A stretch of 64,000 nt of DNA. Source: Demequinaceae bacterium (GTDB lineage Bacteria; Actinomycetota; Actinomycetes; Actinomycetales; Demequinaceae). How positions within the stretch are numbered: position 1 is the first letter of the stretch; each line of letters starts with the position of its first letter. The stretch spans positions 186,001 through 250,000 of the forward strand of contig JAFGBM010000005.1 in assembly GCA_016933155.1 (NCBI GenBank). The letters are read 5' to 3'. The notes below the pieces were generated by a model, which was not told where the DNA came from, made no database searches, and was given only the letters and a program-made list of their open reading frames with translations. A program made the translations under genes and the position numbers. Shown one piece after another: positions 37,339 through 46,952 of this stretch.

Positions 37339-38283
37339 GTGCCTCACATAGGCGATCTGGGCGAAGATGCCCTTATCGAGCGGATGAGCCTCCGCCTGCC
37401 TTCGAGTCCCTCTGCGGTCCTCGGCCCGGGGGACGATGCCGCTGTGATCAGTTTGAAGGGCGACCTAGTCGTTTCCAGCGATGTCCTGATCGAGGGAAGG
37501 CATTTCAGGTGCGAATGGTCGACGGCCAGCGATGTCGGCTTTCGGGCCGCCATTCAGAATCTCGCAGACATCGACGCCATGGGGGCCGTGCCGGTGGCCC
37601 TGCAGGTGACCCTGGCGGCGCCCCCGACGACCGAGGTGGAGTGGGTATTGGACTTCGCCGACGGGTTGCGTGAGGCGTGCGAACCCCTCGGTGTCGGGGT
37701 CGTGGGAGGCGACCTTTCGGGGGCGAAGGAGATCGCGATCAGTGTCACCGCGATCGGGGACACGATGGGGTTCCAACCCGTGCGACGTGGGGGGGCTCAC
37801 CATGCCGACATCCTCGCCGTCTCCGGCCCGCTCGGCGCGGCGATGGCCGGCTATCACCAACTCGACAACCTCCTCGACTTCGACCAGGAGGCCATCGACC
37901 TGTTCCTCCGGCCCCGTCCGAGGATCGGGGCAGGGGTGAAGGCCGCCCGGGCGGGGGCCACGTCGATGATGGACATATCCGACGGGCTCGTGACCGACCT
38001 CGCCCGCATGGCCAGGGCGTCAGCCCTCGCGATGTCCATCGATTCTCGGTTGGTTCCCGTGCATCCCGCGGCCGTGGCCGTCGCCGCCGCTGTCGTGGGG
38101 AATGCCGACGAATGGGCACTCACCGGCGGGGAGGACCATCACCTGGTGGCGTCCTTCCCCCCCAACGCGAAACTCCCGGACGGATGGATGGAAATCGGAG
38201 TGGTCACGAGGGACCGTCAGGGAGTGCTGGTGAACGGAGAAGTGCCCTCACGGTGGGGCTGGGACCACTTCGCGCGAATCTGA
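37339..38283 (+). CDS. thiL: Thiamine-monophosphate kinase
   Basis: A 314-residue PurM/ThiL-fold kinase that makes thiamine diphosphate, the cofactor of the acetolactate synthase encoded at the start of the window. It shows LGPGDDAAV, the LVVSSDVLIEGRHF metal segment, NLADIDAMGAVPVAL, and MMDISDGLVTDLAR. GTG start 6 nt after TACTCT (37327-37332) with no ribosome site, so it is likely leaderless. Confidence 0.95.
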   Translation: MPHIGDLGEDALIERMSLRLPSSPSAVLGPGDDAAVISLKGDLVVSSDVLIEGRHFRCEWSTASDVGFRAAIQNLADIDAMGAVPVALQVTLAAPPTTEVEWVLDFADGLREACEPLGVGVVGGDLSGAKEIAISVTAIGDTMGFQPVRRGGAHHADILAVSGPLGAAMAGYHQLDNLLDFDQEAIDLFLRPRPRIGAGVKAARAGATSMMDISDGLVTDLARMARASALAMSIDSRLVPVHPAAVAVAAAVVGNADEWALTGGEDHHLVASFPPNAKLPDGWMEIGVVTRDRQGVLVNGEVPSRWGWDHFARI

Positions 38284-38315
38284 CGTGGCACCTCGCCGTC
38301 GGGTGTAGCCCCGCG

Positions 38316-38507
38316 CTAAACAGCCCTGGTGACCTTCCCCGCCTTGAGGCAGGAGGTGCATACGTTCAAACGCTTCGGGGTGCCGCCGATGACGGTGCGC
38401 ACGCGCTGGATGTTCGGATCCCAGCGACGCTTGGTGCGTCGGTGCGAGTGCGAGACGGCGTAACCCCAGACGGGGCCCTTGCCGCAGACGTCGCAGGTGG
38501 CTGCCAC
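38316..38507 (-). CDS. rpmB: 50S ribosomal protein L28
   Basis: A 63-residue bL28. [20 protein letters not shown] starts the family pattern, followed by [13 protein letters not shown] and [13 protein letters not shown]. Two CxxC pairs mark the zinc-binding (C+) form. GTG start with GGGAGAA upstream. It is encoded on the strand opposite to thiL and the DAK2 gene, as in Streptomyces. A C+ L28 can be paired with a zinc-free paralogue elsewhere in such genomes. Confidence 0.95.
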   Translation of the reverse strand: MAATCDVCGKGPVWGYAVSHSHRRTKRRWDPNIQRVRTVIGGTPKRLNVCTSCLKAGKVTRAV

Positions 38508-38566
38508 GGTGTTCTCCCAGGTCGATGGAATCGTTCGGTCTGCCCACGAAAGCGGGTAACCGCGCA

Positions 38567-38596
38567 AGGATACCCGACGGCGGCCCCTGACCACAA
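38567..38596 (-). promoter_or_regulatory. rpmB promoter
   Basis: On the minus strand TTGTGG (plus 38591-38596) and TATCCT (plus 38567-38572) have an 18-bp spacer, placing the start about 50 nt before the rpmB GTG. No other signals are clear in this ~200-nt divergent region. Confidence 0.5.
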
Positions 38597-38709
38597 ACCC
38601 TCGAACCGGACGGAAGGGGATCGCTTTCGCGGACGGGCGGTTTCGTGCCACGATGGTGCGTCGACGCATGGGAGCGCGGCGTGGGCCGAACATGCATCGA
38701 GGAGGTGTC

Positions 38710-40242
38710 GTGGCAGCGGAATCCGAGAAGTTGAGGCGATGGCTCGAATCTGGAGCGAGGGCTGTCATGCGGGCTCGGGCCCGGCTCAACGCCATCAACG
38801 TCTTTCCCGTTGCGGATTCCGACACCGGAACCAACCTCTACCTCACCCTTAGGGAGGGCAATCGGGCCGTCGCCTACCTTCCAGAGTCCGCGTCCCATCG
38901 CGAGGTCGTCGCGGCTTTCGCCCGGGGATGCCTCATGGGAGCCAGGGGTAACTCCGGAGTCATCGTGTCCCAGTACCTCACCGCATTCCTGGCCTCGGTC
39001 GACGAGGCGGGGGGCCTGGCGAAGGCCACAGGAGAATCCGTGTCTTCCGCGCTCGAGACCGCCGCTGACGCTGCGTATGAGGCTGTCGGCGAGCCGGTCG
39101 AGGGCACCATCCTGACCGTGGCCAAGGCGGCCGCAACGGGGGCGCGGGGCGCCGTCGAGGCGGGGGCGGGCATCGAGGCCGTCATGGTCGCCGCCATCGT
39201 GTCCGCCCGAGCGGAACTCGCCCGGACGAGCGAGATTCTTCCAGAGGCCCGAGAAGCCGGGGTCGTCGACGCCGGCGCAGCTGGCCTCCTCCTCCAACTC
39301 GAAGTCCTCGCCGAGATGATCGCCGGGCCCGAGGCCCTCGCCGCGATCGACGAGGTCGAATGGGAGATGCGCGAACGCGTCGGCGGACTGACCCCCGCCC
39401 AGGGGGCCGCAGCTCACGAGCACGAGCCGGGGGGTGGGGCATACGAGGTCATGTTCGTCGCGAGGGCCAATCGGATCTCGGATGACACGGGGGACGTGTC
39501 CCTCAAGGGAGCCCTTCGCGAGGTCGGGGACTCCGTCGCCGTTACGGGGATCGTCGGGCTCTGGCAAGCCCACGTCCACACGGACCATCCCGAACGGGCC
39601 ATCGATCTCGCCCGGGCGGTATCGGCCACGCAGATCGTCGTGAGGGATGTGCTGAACCTGGGATGCGACGGCCCGACGGGGATCGTCGCCCTGACGACCT
39701 GCCCCGGGTTGGCCTCCGCTCTGGCCGGGGCGGGGGCGGCCGTGTTGGTCTCCCTCGATCCCGAGGCGGTCGCCGTCTGGGACCTCGAACGAATCCTCGC
39801 CGACGCGGGTACGGATCGGGTGATCGTCGTAGCGGGTGCCCCGGCGCTCAGGGACGCGGCACGGGCGCTGGCCGAGGAGGAAAGGGAGCCCGCACTCGTC
39901 GTGCTCGACTCCTCAAGCGAACCTCAACTCGTGGCCGCCCTCATCGCGGCGGCCCTCGCGTCACCCGACGAAGACGCGGAGGCGGCCATGGCTGCCGCCG
40001 TGGCTCGCTGCACCGCGACACGGGCCAGGGTCGATTCGATCGCCGAGGACCTCGGCCGGATGATCACCGCCGAAACCGAAGTCGCCACGATCATCCTGGG
40101 GGACGGCATCCCCGAATCCCTAGCGACGGAAGCCGTCAAGGCGCTCGCGGTTTCTGCTCCCGGTGTCGAGGTACAGGTTTACGCGGGCGGCCAGGCGGTT
40201 CCGGCCGTCATCGTCGGGGTCGAGACCTCCGCTCCTCGATGA
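38710..40242 (+). CDS. DAK2 domain protein (YloV/FakA-like kinase)
   Basis: A 510-residue protein. The N-terminal DhaL/DAK2 domain has [20 protein letters not shown] (Mg-ATP-binding Asp cluster), [16 protein letters not shown] and [13 protein letters not shown] middle linker and a C-terminal DegV-like region follow. FakA relatives phosphorylate fatty acids bound to FakB. The GTG at 38710 was chosen for the GGAGGT just upstream; an ATG at 38692 is also in frame. It sits directly before recG with an ATGA overlap, a conserved order in many Gram-positives. Confidence 0.9.
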   Translation: MAAESEKLRRWLESGARAVMRARARLNAINVFPVADSDTGTNLYLTLREGNRAVAYLPESASHREVVAAFARGCLMGARGNSGVIVSQYLTAFLASVDEAGGLAKATGESVSSALETAADAAYEAVGEPVEGTILTVAKAAATGARGAVEAGAGIEAVMVAAIVSARAELARTSEILPEAREAGVVDAGAAGLLLQLEVLAEMIAGPEALAAIDEVEWEMRERVGGLTPAQGAAAHEHEPGGGAYEVMFVARANRISDDTGDVSLKGALREVGDSVAVTGIVGLWQAHVHTDHPERAIDLARAVSATQIVVRDVLNLGCDGPTGIVALTTCPGLASALAGAGAAVLVSLDPEAVAVWDLERILADAGTDRVIVVAGAPALRDAARALAEEEREPALVVLDSSSEPQLVAALIAAALASPDEDAEAAMAAAVARCTATRARVDSIAEDLGRMITAETEVATIILGDGIPESLATEAVKALAVSAPGVEVQVYAGGQAVPAVIVGVETSAPR

Positions 40243-42512
40243 CCGGAGAGGAACCGAGGCCGCGTCTCGCCGAGCCTTTGGCGAGGGTCCTGGGGACGCG
40301 AACGGCCGGGGCGCTTGCCAAATTGGGACTCACGACCGTCGGAGAACTCCTTCGACACTATCCCCGGCGTTACGGCCGACCGGGCGAGTCCACCGACCTC
40401 GACACGCTCCGCACCGGGGAATATGTGGCCGTCCTCGCCGAGGTCAGATCCGTGACGATGCGGCCGATGCGCGCCAGGGGAGGGGCGATCCTGGAGGCGG
40501 TCGTCACCGACGGACGGGGATCGCTCGGCCTGACCTTCTTCGCGAAACGCCCGGGGATCCTCAGGATTCATGAGGACCGGTTGCGTCCCGGGCGGACCGG
40601 GATCTTCACAGGGACCGTGCGCGAGTACCGGGGGCGTCGCCAACTGACCCACCCCGACTACCTCGTCGTCGGCCTGGACACCGAATCCGAGGAGGAAGCC
40701 CTCACGGAGGCTTCCCGCCTCATCCCCCTCTACCCGGCCACGGCCGGGGTCCCCACCTGGAGGATCGGCCGGTCCGTCCGAACCGTGCTCGATCCCATCA
40801 CGGAGGTGGACGTCCCCGATCCCGTCCCCGCTCCTTTGCTCGCCAAGCGCGGCCATGTCGGCCTTCTCGAGGCCCTCCGGGGTGTTCACGTCCCAGCAGA
40901 TGGCGAGGCGTGGGCGCGGGGCCGGGCGAGGCTTCGGTACGAGGAGGCCCTGATTCTCCAGGTCGCCCTGGCGAGGCGCCGGGCCACTGCCCGAAGCATG
41001 CGCTCGGTTGCCCGGCCCCGAATCGCGGGCGGGCTCGTCGAGGCCCTGGACGCTTGCTTGCCCTTCACGCTGACAGTGGGGCAACGCAAGGTGGGGATCG
41101 ATCTTGCCTCCGATCTCGCCGGCGACGTGCCCATGAGGCGGCTCCTCCAGGGGGACGTCGGCTCGGGGAAGACCGTCGTCGCCCTCCGTGCGATGCTCCA
41201 GGTGATCGACGCCGGGGGTCAGGCGGCTCTTCTCGCCCCGACCGAGGTGCTCGCCTGGCAGCACTTCAAGACCCTCCGAGGACTCCTCGGGCCGCTCGCG
41301 GATGCGGGGACCCTGGGTGCGCCAGAGATCGCGACGAGAGTTGCCCTCCTGACCGGTTCCCTCGGAGCGGAGGAACGCCGGTCGGCACTCGCCGATGCCG
41401 AGTCCGGCGGCGCCGGAATCGTCATCGGGACGCACGCACTCCTCGGGGAGGGGGTGCGTTTCGCCGACCTCGGGCTCGTCGTCGTCGACGAGCAGCACCG
41501 ATTCGGGGTGGAACAGAGGGACGTGCTCAGAACCCGCACCGAACACGAACCCCACATGCTCGTCATGACCGCGACCCCCATCCCCCGAACCGTCGCCATG
41601 ACCGTCTTCGGCGACCTGGACACCTCGACCCTCACGGAGAAGCCGACCGGACGGGCCCCCGTCGTCACCCACATCGTCCCGGCGGACAATCGCGCCTGGC
41701 TCGACCGGACCTGGGCGAGGGTCGGGGAAGAGGTCGCCGCAGGACGACGGGCTTTCGTCGTCTGCGCGAGGATCACGGGAGACGAGGCCGAGGAGGGGGA
41801 CATCGGGGAGGGGGTTATCCAGGAGCAAATCGAGGGCGTTGATTTGACCGCCGACGGCGAGCTTCCCCTTGAGGAGGTCAGACCTCATCCCAGGACACCC
41901 CTGCACGCCGTCGGAGACGTCGCGGAGGAGTTGCGAGCCAGACCCGAGTTAGACGGTGTCCCGATCGGTGTCCTCCACGGGAGGCTTCGCCCAGAGGATA
42001 AGGACCTGGCCATGGCTCACTTCGCCTCGGGTGAGGCGCCCGTCCTGGTCTCGACGACCGTCATCGAGGTGGGGGTCGACGTGCCCGAGGCCTCCGTCAT
42101 GGTCGTTCTCGACGCCGACCATTTCGGCATCTCCCAGCTCCACCAGCTCCGGGGTCGAATCGGACGGGCCGACACCCCGGGGGTCTGCCTCCTGGTGTCG
42201 GCGGCGGGGGAGGGGACGCTTGCTCGCGACCGGCTCGAGGCGCTCGTTGAGACGACGGACGGCTTCGCGCTCGCCGAGAAGGACGTAGAGCTTCGCCGGG
42301 AGGGCGATGTCCTCGGCTCGGCCCAGTCCGGCGGCCGGAACTCGCTTCGCCTGCTCAGGGTCATCCGGGACAAGGACATCATCGAGGAGGCCCGGATGGA
42401 TGCCCGTGACATCGTGGAGGCGGACCCGACCCTGGAGTCGTTTCCGGCGCTCGCGGCCGCCATCGAGGAGTGGCTCGAGCCCGAACGCGAGGAGTTCCTC
42501 GAGAGGTCGTGA
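40239..42512 (+). CDS. recG: ATP-dependent DNA helicase RecG
   Basis: A 757-residue branch-migration helicase acting on stalled forks and Holliday junctions. The N-terminal wedge/OB domain (about 1-200) is present. Helicase motif I is LQGDVGSGKTVVALRAMLQV, motif II is DEQH (VVDEQHRFGVEQRD), motif III is MTATPIPRT and motif VI is QLRGRIGRAD. Length is normal. ATGA overlap with the DAK2 gene. Confidence 0.97.
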   Translation: MTGEEPRPRLAEPLARVLGTRTAGALAKLGLTTVGELLRHYPRRYGRPGESTDLDTLRTGEYVAVLAEVRSVTMRPMRARGGAILEAVVTDGRGSLGLTFFAKRPGILRIHEDRLRPGRTGIFTGTVREYRGRRQLTHPDYLVVGLDTESEEEALTEASRLIPLYPATAGVPTWRIGRSVRTVLDPITEVDVPDPVPAPLLAKRGHVGLLEALRGVHVPADGEAWARGRARLRYEEALILQVALARRRATARSMRSVARPRIAGGLVEALDACLPFTLTVGQRKVGIDLASDLAGDVPMRRLLQGDVGSGKTVVALRAMLQVIDAGGQAALLAPTEVLAWQHFKTLRGLLGPLADAGTLGAPEIATRVALLTGSLGAEERRSALADAESGGAGIVIGTHALLGEGVRFADLGLVVVDEQHRFGVEQRDVLRTRTEHEPHMLVMTATPIPRTVAMTVFGDLDTSTLTEKPTGRAPVVTHIVPADNRAWLDRTWARVGEEVAAGRRAFVVCARITGDEAEEGDIGEGVIQEQIEGVDLTADGELPLEEVRPHPRTPLHAVGDVAEELRARPELDGVPIGVLHGRLRPEDKDLAMAHFASGEAPVLVSTTVIEVGVDVPEASVMVVLDADHFGISQLHQLRGRIGRADTPGVCLLVSAAGEGTLARDRLEALVETTDGFALAEKDVELRREGDVLGSAQSGGRNSLRLLRVIRDKDIIEEARMDARDIVEADPTLESFPALAAAIEEWLEPEREEFLERS

Positions 42513-42524
42513 TCGTTGCCCGAT

Positions 42525-43613
42525 CTACTCGACCGCTTTCGCCGCCATCTGTGCCGCTTCCCCCGCCTCCTCGTTCCTGCCGCAATCTGAGAGGAAGACT
42601 GCGAGATTGGAGTAGGCCATCGCGACGTCTTCCCGGTAGGTCGAGGGATTGGCTTTGGCCAGTTCGACGTAGAGGTCGGCGGCGCGCCGGGCGGGTTCGA
42701 TCGCCTCCTCGTTCCGGCCGAGTCCGGAGAGCACGATCGCCAGGTTGTTGAGCGCCATGGCCAGGTGAGGCTTGTTCTCGACCGGGTCGCTCGCGACGAG
42801 TTCCTCGAACACGGCCACGCTGCGGGTCGCCGGGTCGACGGCCTCGTCCTCGCGGTCCAGTTCGCACAGGCGGTTGGCGATGTTCGTGAGCGAGCCCGCA
42901 TAGTACGGGCGATGGGCCTCCGGGTTCGATTCCGTCGCCAGCCGGAAGAAGTCGGAGGCGCGCCGGGCAACCTCGAGGGCCTCCTCGTATTCGCCCACCT
43001 CGGACAGGTGGTTGCCCAGGTTGTTGACGGCGCTGCCGAGGTTGAAGTGGTAGGCCACGGGATTGGCCACCGCGAGGCTCTCGTACATCGCGACGGATCG
43101 TTGCGCCACCTCGATGGCCTCCTCATGGTCGCCGTCGGCGCCGAGCGCGTTCCCCAGGTGGTTGAGCGCGCTCGCGAGATCCGGGGCGTAGGTCGGGTCT
43201 TCGGCGGCAAGCTCCTCATAGCTTCGGACCGATCGCCGCGCAGCCGCCAGTGCCTCACCGTTCCGCCCCACCTTGGCGAGCGTGAGCGATAGAAGATCCA
43301 GGGAGGCTGCGAGGTCCGCCTCGTGGGAGGTTGGAGAGTCCTTCGCCAGTTGTTCCCAGAGTCGGACGGCGCGTTCGACGGGCTCGACGGCCTCCTCATG
43401 GCGTTCGATCTCGGGAAGCAGGGTGGCCAGGAGATGGTACGCGGCGGCGAGATCGGCGCGGTAGGCCGGGTCGTCCGCAACGATCTTCTTGTACGTGCGG
43501 ATGGCACGATTCGCGGGATCGAGGGCCTCCTCGTGGCGACCGAGCCCGGCCAGACGGTTGGCCGTATTGGCCAGGTCGAGGGCCTCTTCCGGGGCCCCGC
43601 GTCGTATACCCAT
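42525..43613 (-). CDS. Tetratricopeptide repeat protein
   Basis: A 362-residue protein made almost entirely of about eight TPR units of ~42-43 residues. Each carries an A-x-LNNLGN-like helix and a GRxEEA-(I/V)EPARRA helix, for example NNLAIVLSGLGRNEEAIEPA. There is no signal peptide, membrane segment or enzymatic domain, so it is probably a cytoplasmic scaffold. The ATG at 43613 has GGGAGGCGG upstream; an ATG at 43682 would add 23 Gly/Arg-rich residues. It lies convergent to recG (12-nt gap), in an insertion relative to the usual recG-rsmD order. Confidence 0.85.
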   Translation of the reverse strand: MGIRRGAPEEALDLANTANRLAGLGRHEEALDPANRAIRTYKKIVADDPAYRADLAAAYHLLATLLPEIERHEEAVEPVERAVRLWEQLAKDSPTSHEADLAASLDLLSLTLAKVGRNGEALAAARRSVRSYEELAAEDPTYAPDLASALNHLGNALGADGDHEEAIEVAQRSVAMYESLAVANPVAYHFNLGSAVNNLGNHLSEVGEYEEALEVARRASDFFRLATESNPEAHRPYYAGSLTNIANRLCELDREDEAVDPATRSVAVFEELVASDPVENKPHLAMALNNLAIVLSGLGRNEEAIEPARRAADLYVELAKANPSTYREDVAMAYSNLAVFLSDCGRNEEAGEAAQMAAKAVE

Positions 43614-43717
43614 GCCGCCGCCTCCCTCACCGGCCCCACGGCCGTTCCCCTCATCCTGGCACGGGGTGAGGGACGGGGCCATGCGCGACTGGTCTTCCAG
43701 CCCGGTACCGTGGTCCC

Positions 43718-44956
43718 ATGTCCGACTCCACTCCGGATCCCCTGCTCGCCCGGCTTCGCACGGCCGCCGATGCGGAACTCCACGGTGACATCCTGCCGTT
43801 TTGGGAGAAGCACGTCTTCGATCAGAAGGGTTGGATGGTCGGAGCGGTGACGGACGATCTCCAGATCCTCGATGACGTCCCCCGGCATTCCGTCATCGAC
43901 TCCCGGATCCTCTGGACCTTCGCAGCGGCGGCGCGGGCCGAGACCGACCCTGTCCTCAAGGAGCGATGGCTTGCCGTCGGGGAGAAGGCCCTGCGGATGC
44001 TGGTCAAGCGCTGTTGGGATGCCGAGAACGGGGGCGTGTTCTGGAGCCTCGCCCCCGGCAAGAAACCCCTCGAGGACCGCAAACAGGTCTATGCGCAGGC
44101 GTTCGCCGTCTATGGGCTTGCGGAGTGGCACAAGGCGACGGGAGAGAAGGCCGCGATAGTGCTCGCCTGGCGCCTCTTCGACCTGATGGAGACCCACGCG
44201 CGGGATAGGGAGAGGGGCGGATACCTGGAGGCCTTCTCCCGCGAGTGGGGGGCTCTCGAAGACATGACCTTGTCCGAGCATGACCTGAACGTCCCGAAAT
44301 CCATGAACACCAACCTCCACGTGCTTGAGGCGTACACGTGTCTCGTCCAGGTGACGGGAAACGGCCGGGCGCGAGAGGCGCTCGCCGATCTTCTGGCCGT
44401 GTGCCTCGACCACATCGTCGGCCAGGAGCCGTGGGCACATTGCCGGTTGTTCTTCGACCTGGAGTGGAACCCCCAAGACCAGGGCATATCGTGGGGTCAC
44501 GACATCGAGGCGAGCTGGCTCCTGTGGGAGGCGGCTGAGGCGGTCGGAGATCCCGTGCTGTCGGCATGGACGAGGAAGGCGACGCTCGGCCTCGCCGATG
44601 CCGTCCTCGACCATGGGGTCGATCCCGACGGTTCGGTCCTGTACAGCGGCACCCCGGACGAGGTGGTCGAGCCAGAGAAGCACTGGTGGCCCCAGGCCGA
44701 AGGCGTCGTCGGGTGGCTGAATGCCTATGCGATGACGGGAGAGACCCGCTACAGGGACGCGGCCCTCGCGGCCTGGGCCTACATCGAGGACCACGTCGTC
44801 GACCACGATCACGGGGAATGGTTCTCCGTGCTGTCGCGGGAGGGCGAACCCCTGCCCAATCATCCGGCGAGCAGGAAGATGGGCCCCTGGAAATGCCCCT
44901 ACCACAACGCCCGCGCCTGTCTTGAGGTCATGAGGAGGATCGTGGAGGCCCCGTGA
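43718..44956 (+). CDS. AGE-family sugar 2-epimerase (cellobiose 2-epimerase-like)
   Basis: A 412-residue (alpha/alpha)6-barrel of the N-acylglucosamine/cellobiose 2-epimerase family. It shows KQVYAQAFAVYGLAEW, MNTNLHVLEAYT, the catalytic-type WGHDIEASWLLWEAA, WWPQAEGVVGWLNAY and GPWKCPYHNARACLE. The motif set favours cellobiose 2-epimerase or mannose isomerase-like chemistry over AGE. TACCGT lies 6 nt before the ATG (leaderless). It is coupled to rsmD by a GTGA overlap. Confidence 0.9.
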   Translation: MSDSTPDPLLARLRTAADAELHGDILPFWEKHVFDQKGWMVGAVTDDLQILDDVPRHSVIDSRILWTFAAAARAETDPVLKERWLAVGEKALRMLVKRCWDAENGGVFWSLAPGKKPLEDRKQVYAQAFAVYGLAEWHKATGEKAAIVLAWRLFDLMETHARDRERGGYLEAFSREWGALEDMTLSEHDLNVPKSMNTNLHVLEAYTCLVQVTGNGRAREALADLLAVCLDHIVGQEPWAHCRLFFDLEWNPQDQGISWGHDIEASWLLWEAAEAVGDPVLSAWTRKATLGLADAVLDHGVDPDGSVLYSGTPDEVVEPEKHWWPQAEGVVGWLNAYAMTGETRYRDAALAAWAYIEDHVVDHDHGEWFSVLSREGEPLPNHPASRKMGPWKCPYHNARACLEVMRRIVEAP

Positions 44957-45555
44957 CCCGCATCATCGCCGGAAGCCTCAGAGGGCGGCGCATCAAGGTG
45001 CCGACGCGCGGGACCCGTCCGACCACCGACCGCGTCCGCGAGGCCGTCTTCGGACGACTCGACGCCCAGGACACGATCAGGGGGGCACGCGTGCTGGACG
45101 CCTTCGCCGGCTCCGGGGCGCTTGGGATCGAGGCCCTGTCCCGCGGTGCGGCTCAGGCGGTCTTCGTCGAGTCCTCGCCCGCCGCCGCCCGGGTGATCGA
45201 GGCCAACCTTCGGGACCTGGCCCTCGGGGACCGGGCCCAGGTGGTGCGTACTCCGGTGAAGGCGTTTCTCGCGTCCGGCGACGGGGTCTTCGACCTCGCG
45301 CTCCTCGACCCGCCCTACGACCTTCCCGCAGGCGAACTCTCGGCCACCCTCGCAACCCTGGGGACACGCCTCGCCCCGTCGGCCGTCGTCGTCCTGGAGT
45401 GGTCCTCCCGGAGGCGTCCACCGGAATGGCCGGAAGGCCTCGTGCCCGAGGACGTGCGCAAGTACGGCGAGACCTCCGTCCACTACGCCAGCGCCATTCA
45501 CCATGAGCCCGCGGATGGCGGCGGCCTCCCTTCGGGGGGTAGCGTCGAGCCATGA
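44953..45555 (+). CDS. rsmD: 16S rRNA (guanine(966)-N2)-methyltransferase
   Basis: A 200-residue SAM-dependent methyltransferase. The N terminus is MTRIIAGSLRGRRIKVPTRG, motif I is VLDAFAGSGALGIEALSRGA, and the catalytic motif is LLDPPYDLP. GTG start overlaps the upstream epimerase stop; the stop overlaps the coaD start (ATGA). The rsmD-coaD pairing is nearly universal in bacteria. Confidence 0.96.
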   Translation: MTRIIAGSLRGRRIKVPTRGTRPTTDRVREAVFGRLDAQDTIRGARVLDAFAGSGALGIEALSRGAAQAVFVESSPAAARVIEANLRDLALGDRAQVVRTPVKAFLASGDGVFDLALLDPPYDLPAGELSATLATLGTRLAPSAVVVLEWSSRRRPPEWPEGLVPEDVRKYGETSVHYASAIHHEPADGGGLPSGGSVEP

Positions 45556-46040
45556 CGATCGCCGTCTTTCCGGGAACCTTCGACCCCATCACCCTGGGGC
45601 ACCTCGACATCACCATCCGAGCCAAGGGCTTGTTCGACCACGTCATCCTCGGCATCGCGAAGAACTCCCTCAAGGAGCCGCTTCTCGACCTTGAGACCCG
45701 GCACGGGCTGGCGACGGCCGCCACGGCCCACCTTCCCGGGGTGGCGGTCGCCGTCGTGGATGGGCTCCTCGTGGATTTCTGCAAAGAGGCGGGGGCGACG
45801 ACGATCATCAAAGGCCTTCGCGGGGGCGCCGACTATGACATCGAGCGTCCGATGGCCCTGATGAACAGGGCCCTGACCGGGATCGAGACGGTCTTCATCT
45901 CCGGGGATCCGAGCCTTCAACACATCGCGTCCAGCCTCGTCAGGGATGTTGCCCGCAACGGAGGGTCCATCTCCGGGCTCGTCCCCCCCGGCGTCGAACC
46001 CGTCGTCGTCGAGGCCCTGGCCAAGGAGACGGACCGCTAG
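45552..46040 (+). CDS. coaD: Phosphopantetheine adenylyltransferase
   Basis: A 162-residue nucleotidyltransferase of CoA synthesis (4'-phosphopantetheine + ATP to dephospho-CoA). The T/HxGH motif is GTFDPITLGHLD; KGLRGGADYDIERPMALMNR and the ISGDPSLQHIASSLVRDVAR block follow. ATGA overlap with rsmD. A TAGCGT box 6 nt before the ATG could also give a leaderless transcript. Confidence 0.97.
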   Translation: MTIAVFPGTFDPITLGHLDITIRAKGLFDHVILGIAKNSLKEPLLDLETRHGLATAATAHLPGVAVAVVDGLLVDFCKEAGATTIIKGLRGGADYDIERPMALMNRALTGIETVFISGDPSLQHIASSLVRDVARNGGSISGLVPPGVEPVVVEALAKETDR

Positions 46041-46075
46041 GGCATTCGGAGGGGGCCGACGACCCCGTCGCTGGC

Positions 46076-46104
46076 TTGAGGCGGGTCCCGCCATCGCGTA
46101 GACT
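46076..46104 (+). promoter_or_regulatory. Promoter of the DUF177-rpmF-rnc operon
   Basis: TTGAGG (46076-46081) and TAGACT (46099-46104) with a 17-bp spacer. The start near 46111 would give a ~60-nt leader ending in a strong CAGGAGGG ribosome site before 46172. Confidence 0.7.
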
Positions 46105-46171
46105 CGTGCGCTGGTCCGGCCGAAGCGGCACGGGTCGAGGTCCATGAGGACCGGAGGATGCAGGAGGGCCG

Positions 46172-46744
46172 ATGCCCAAGGCAGAAAGCCCCAGGGATCA
46201 GGCGTTCATGGTTTCCGTGCGAGACATCGCCCGGAAGCCGGGGGCGCACAAACCCCACGCCCGCACCCTCCCGGCCCCTGCGGTCCTGGGCACCGAGGTC
46301 ATCGGCGTGCCGGAGGGTTCCGACCTAGTGCTCAATCTGAGCCTGGAGTCGGTCTCCGAAGGCATATGGGTCTCCGGAACCGTCACGGCCGAAGCCGTGG
46401 GGGAATGCGCCCGATGCCTGGACGAGGTGACCGAGCAGGTGGTCGCCCCCGTCCAGGGGCTGTTCGTCTATCCCGACGCGAGGGCGGGTGACTCCGGAGA
46501 CGAGGCGGACGTGTATGACTTCGATGGAGAGAATCTCGACCTCGAAGAGGCGATACGGGACGCGCTGGTGACTGCTCTGCCGTTCGTTCCGCTGTGTGAC
46601 CCGGATTGTCCGGGGCTGTGCGACCAATGCGGCGCCCGGCTGGCGGACGATCCGAAGCATCATCACGACGTGGTCGACCCCCGATGGGCCGCCCTAGATG
46701 CCCTGATTGACAAGGAAGCCTTGACCGACAAGAAGGAGAACTAG
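46172..46744 (+). CDS. DUF177 (YceD) family protein
   Basis: A 190-residue protein of the DUF177 family, encoded directly before rpmF as in most bacteria and implicated in 23S rRNA/ribosome biogenesis. It shows a GECARCLDEVTEQV segment with CxxC. A C-terminal DPDCPGLCDQCGARL segment with three cysteines suggests a zinc site. AGGAGGG 5 nt before the ATG. rpmF starts 2 nt after its stop. Confidence 0.92.
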   Translation: MPKAESPRDQAFMVSVRDIARKPGAHKPHARTLPAPAVLGTEVIGVPEGSDLVLNLSLESVSEGIWVSGTVTAEAVGECARCLDEVTEQVVAPVQGLFVYPDARAGDSGDEADVYDFDGENLDLEEAIRDALVTALPFVPLCDPDCPGLCDQCGARLADDPKHHHDVVDPRWAALDALIDKEALTDKKEN

Positions 46745-46746
46745 CC

Positions 46747-46941
46747 GTGGCAGTTCCGAAGCGCAAGATGTCGCGCAGCAACACCCGCGCGCGTCGCTCG
46801 CAGTGGAAGACCCGAGCGGCGACGCTCACGACGTGCCCGGAGTGCAAGGCGGACAAGCTGCCGCACGTCGCCTGCCCCTCGTGCGGCGCCTATGACGGCC
46901 GCACCTATCCCGAGGCCGTGCGCACCGAGAACGAGCGCTAG
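46747..46941 (+). CDS. rpmF: 50S ribosomal protein L32
   Basis: A 64-residue bL32. MAVPKRKMSRSNTRARRSQW is the hallmark N terminus. The CPEC and CPSCG pairs form the zinc ribbon (C+ form). GTG start. Followed after 11 nt by rnc. Confidence 0.97.
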   Translation: MAVPKRKMSRSNTRARRSQWKTRAATLTTCPECKADKLPHVACPSCGAYDGRTYPEAVRTENER

Positions 46942-46952
46942 ACCTCGCCTCG

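Noticed and set aside
45540-45551. Independent leaderless promoter for coaD
   Set aside because: TAGCGT lies 6 nt before the ATG but is inside the rsmD coding region, and the ATGA overlap already provides coupling. One hexamer match here can be chance.
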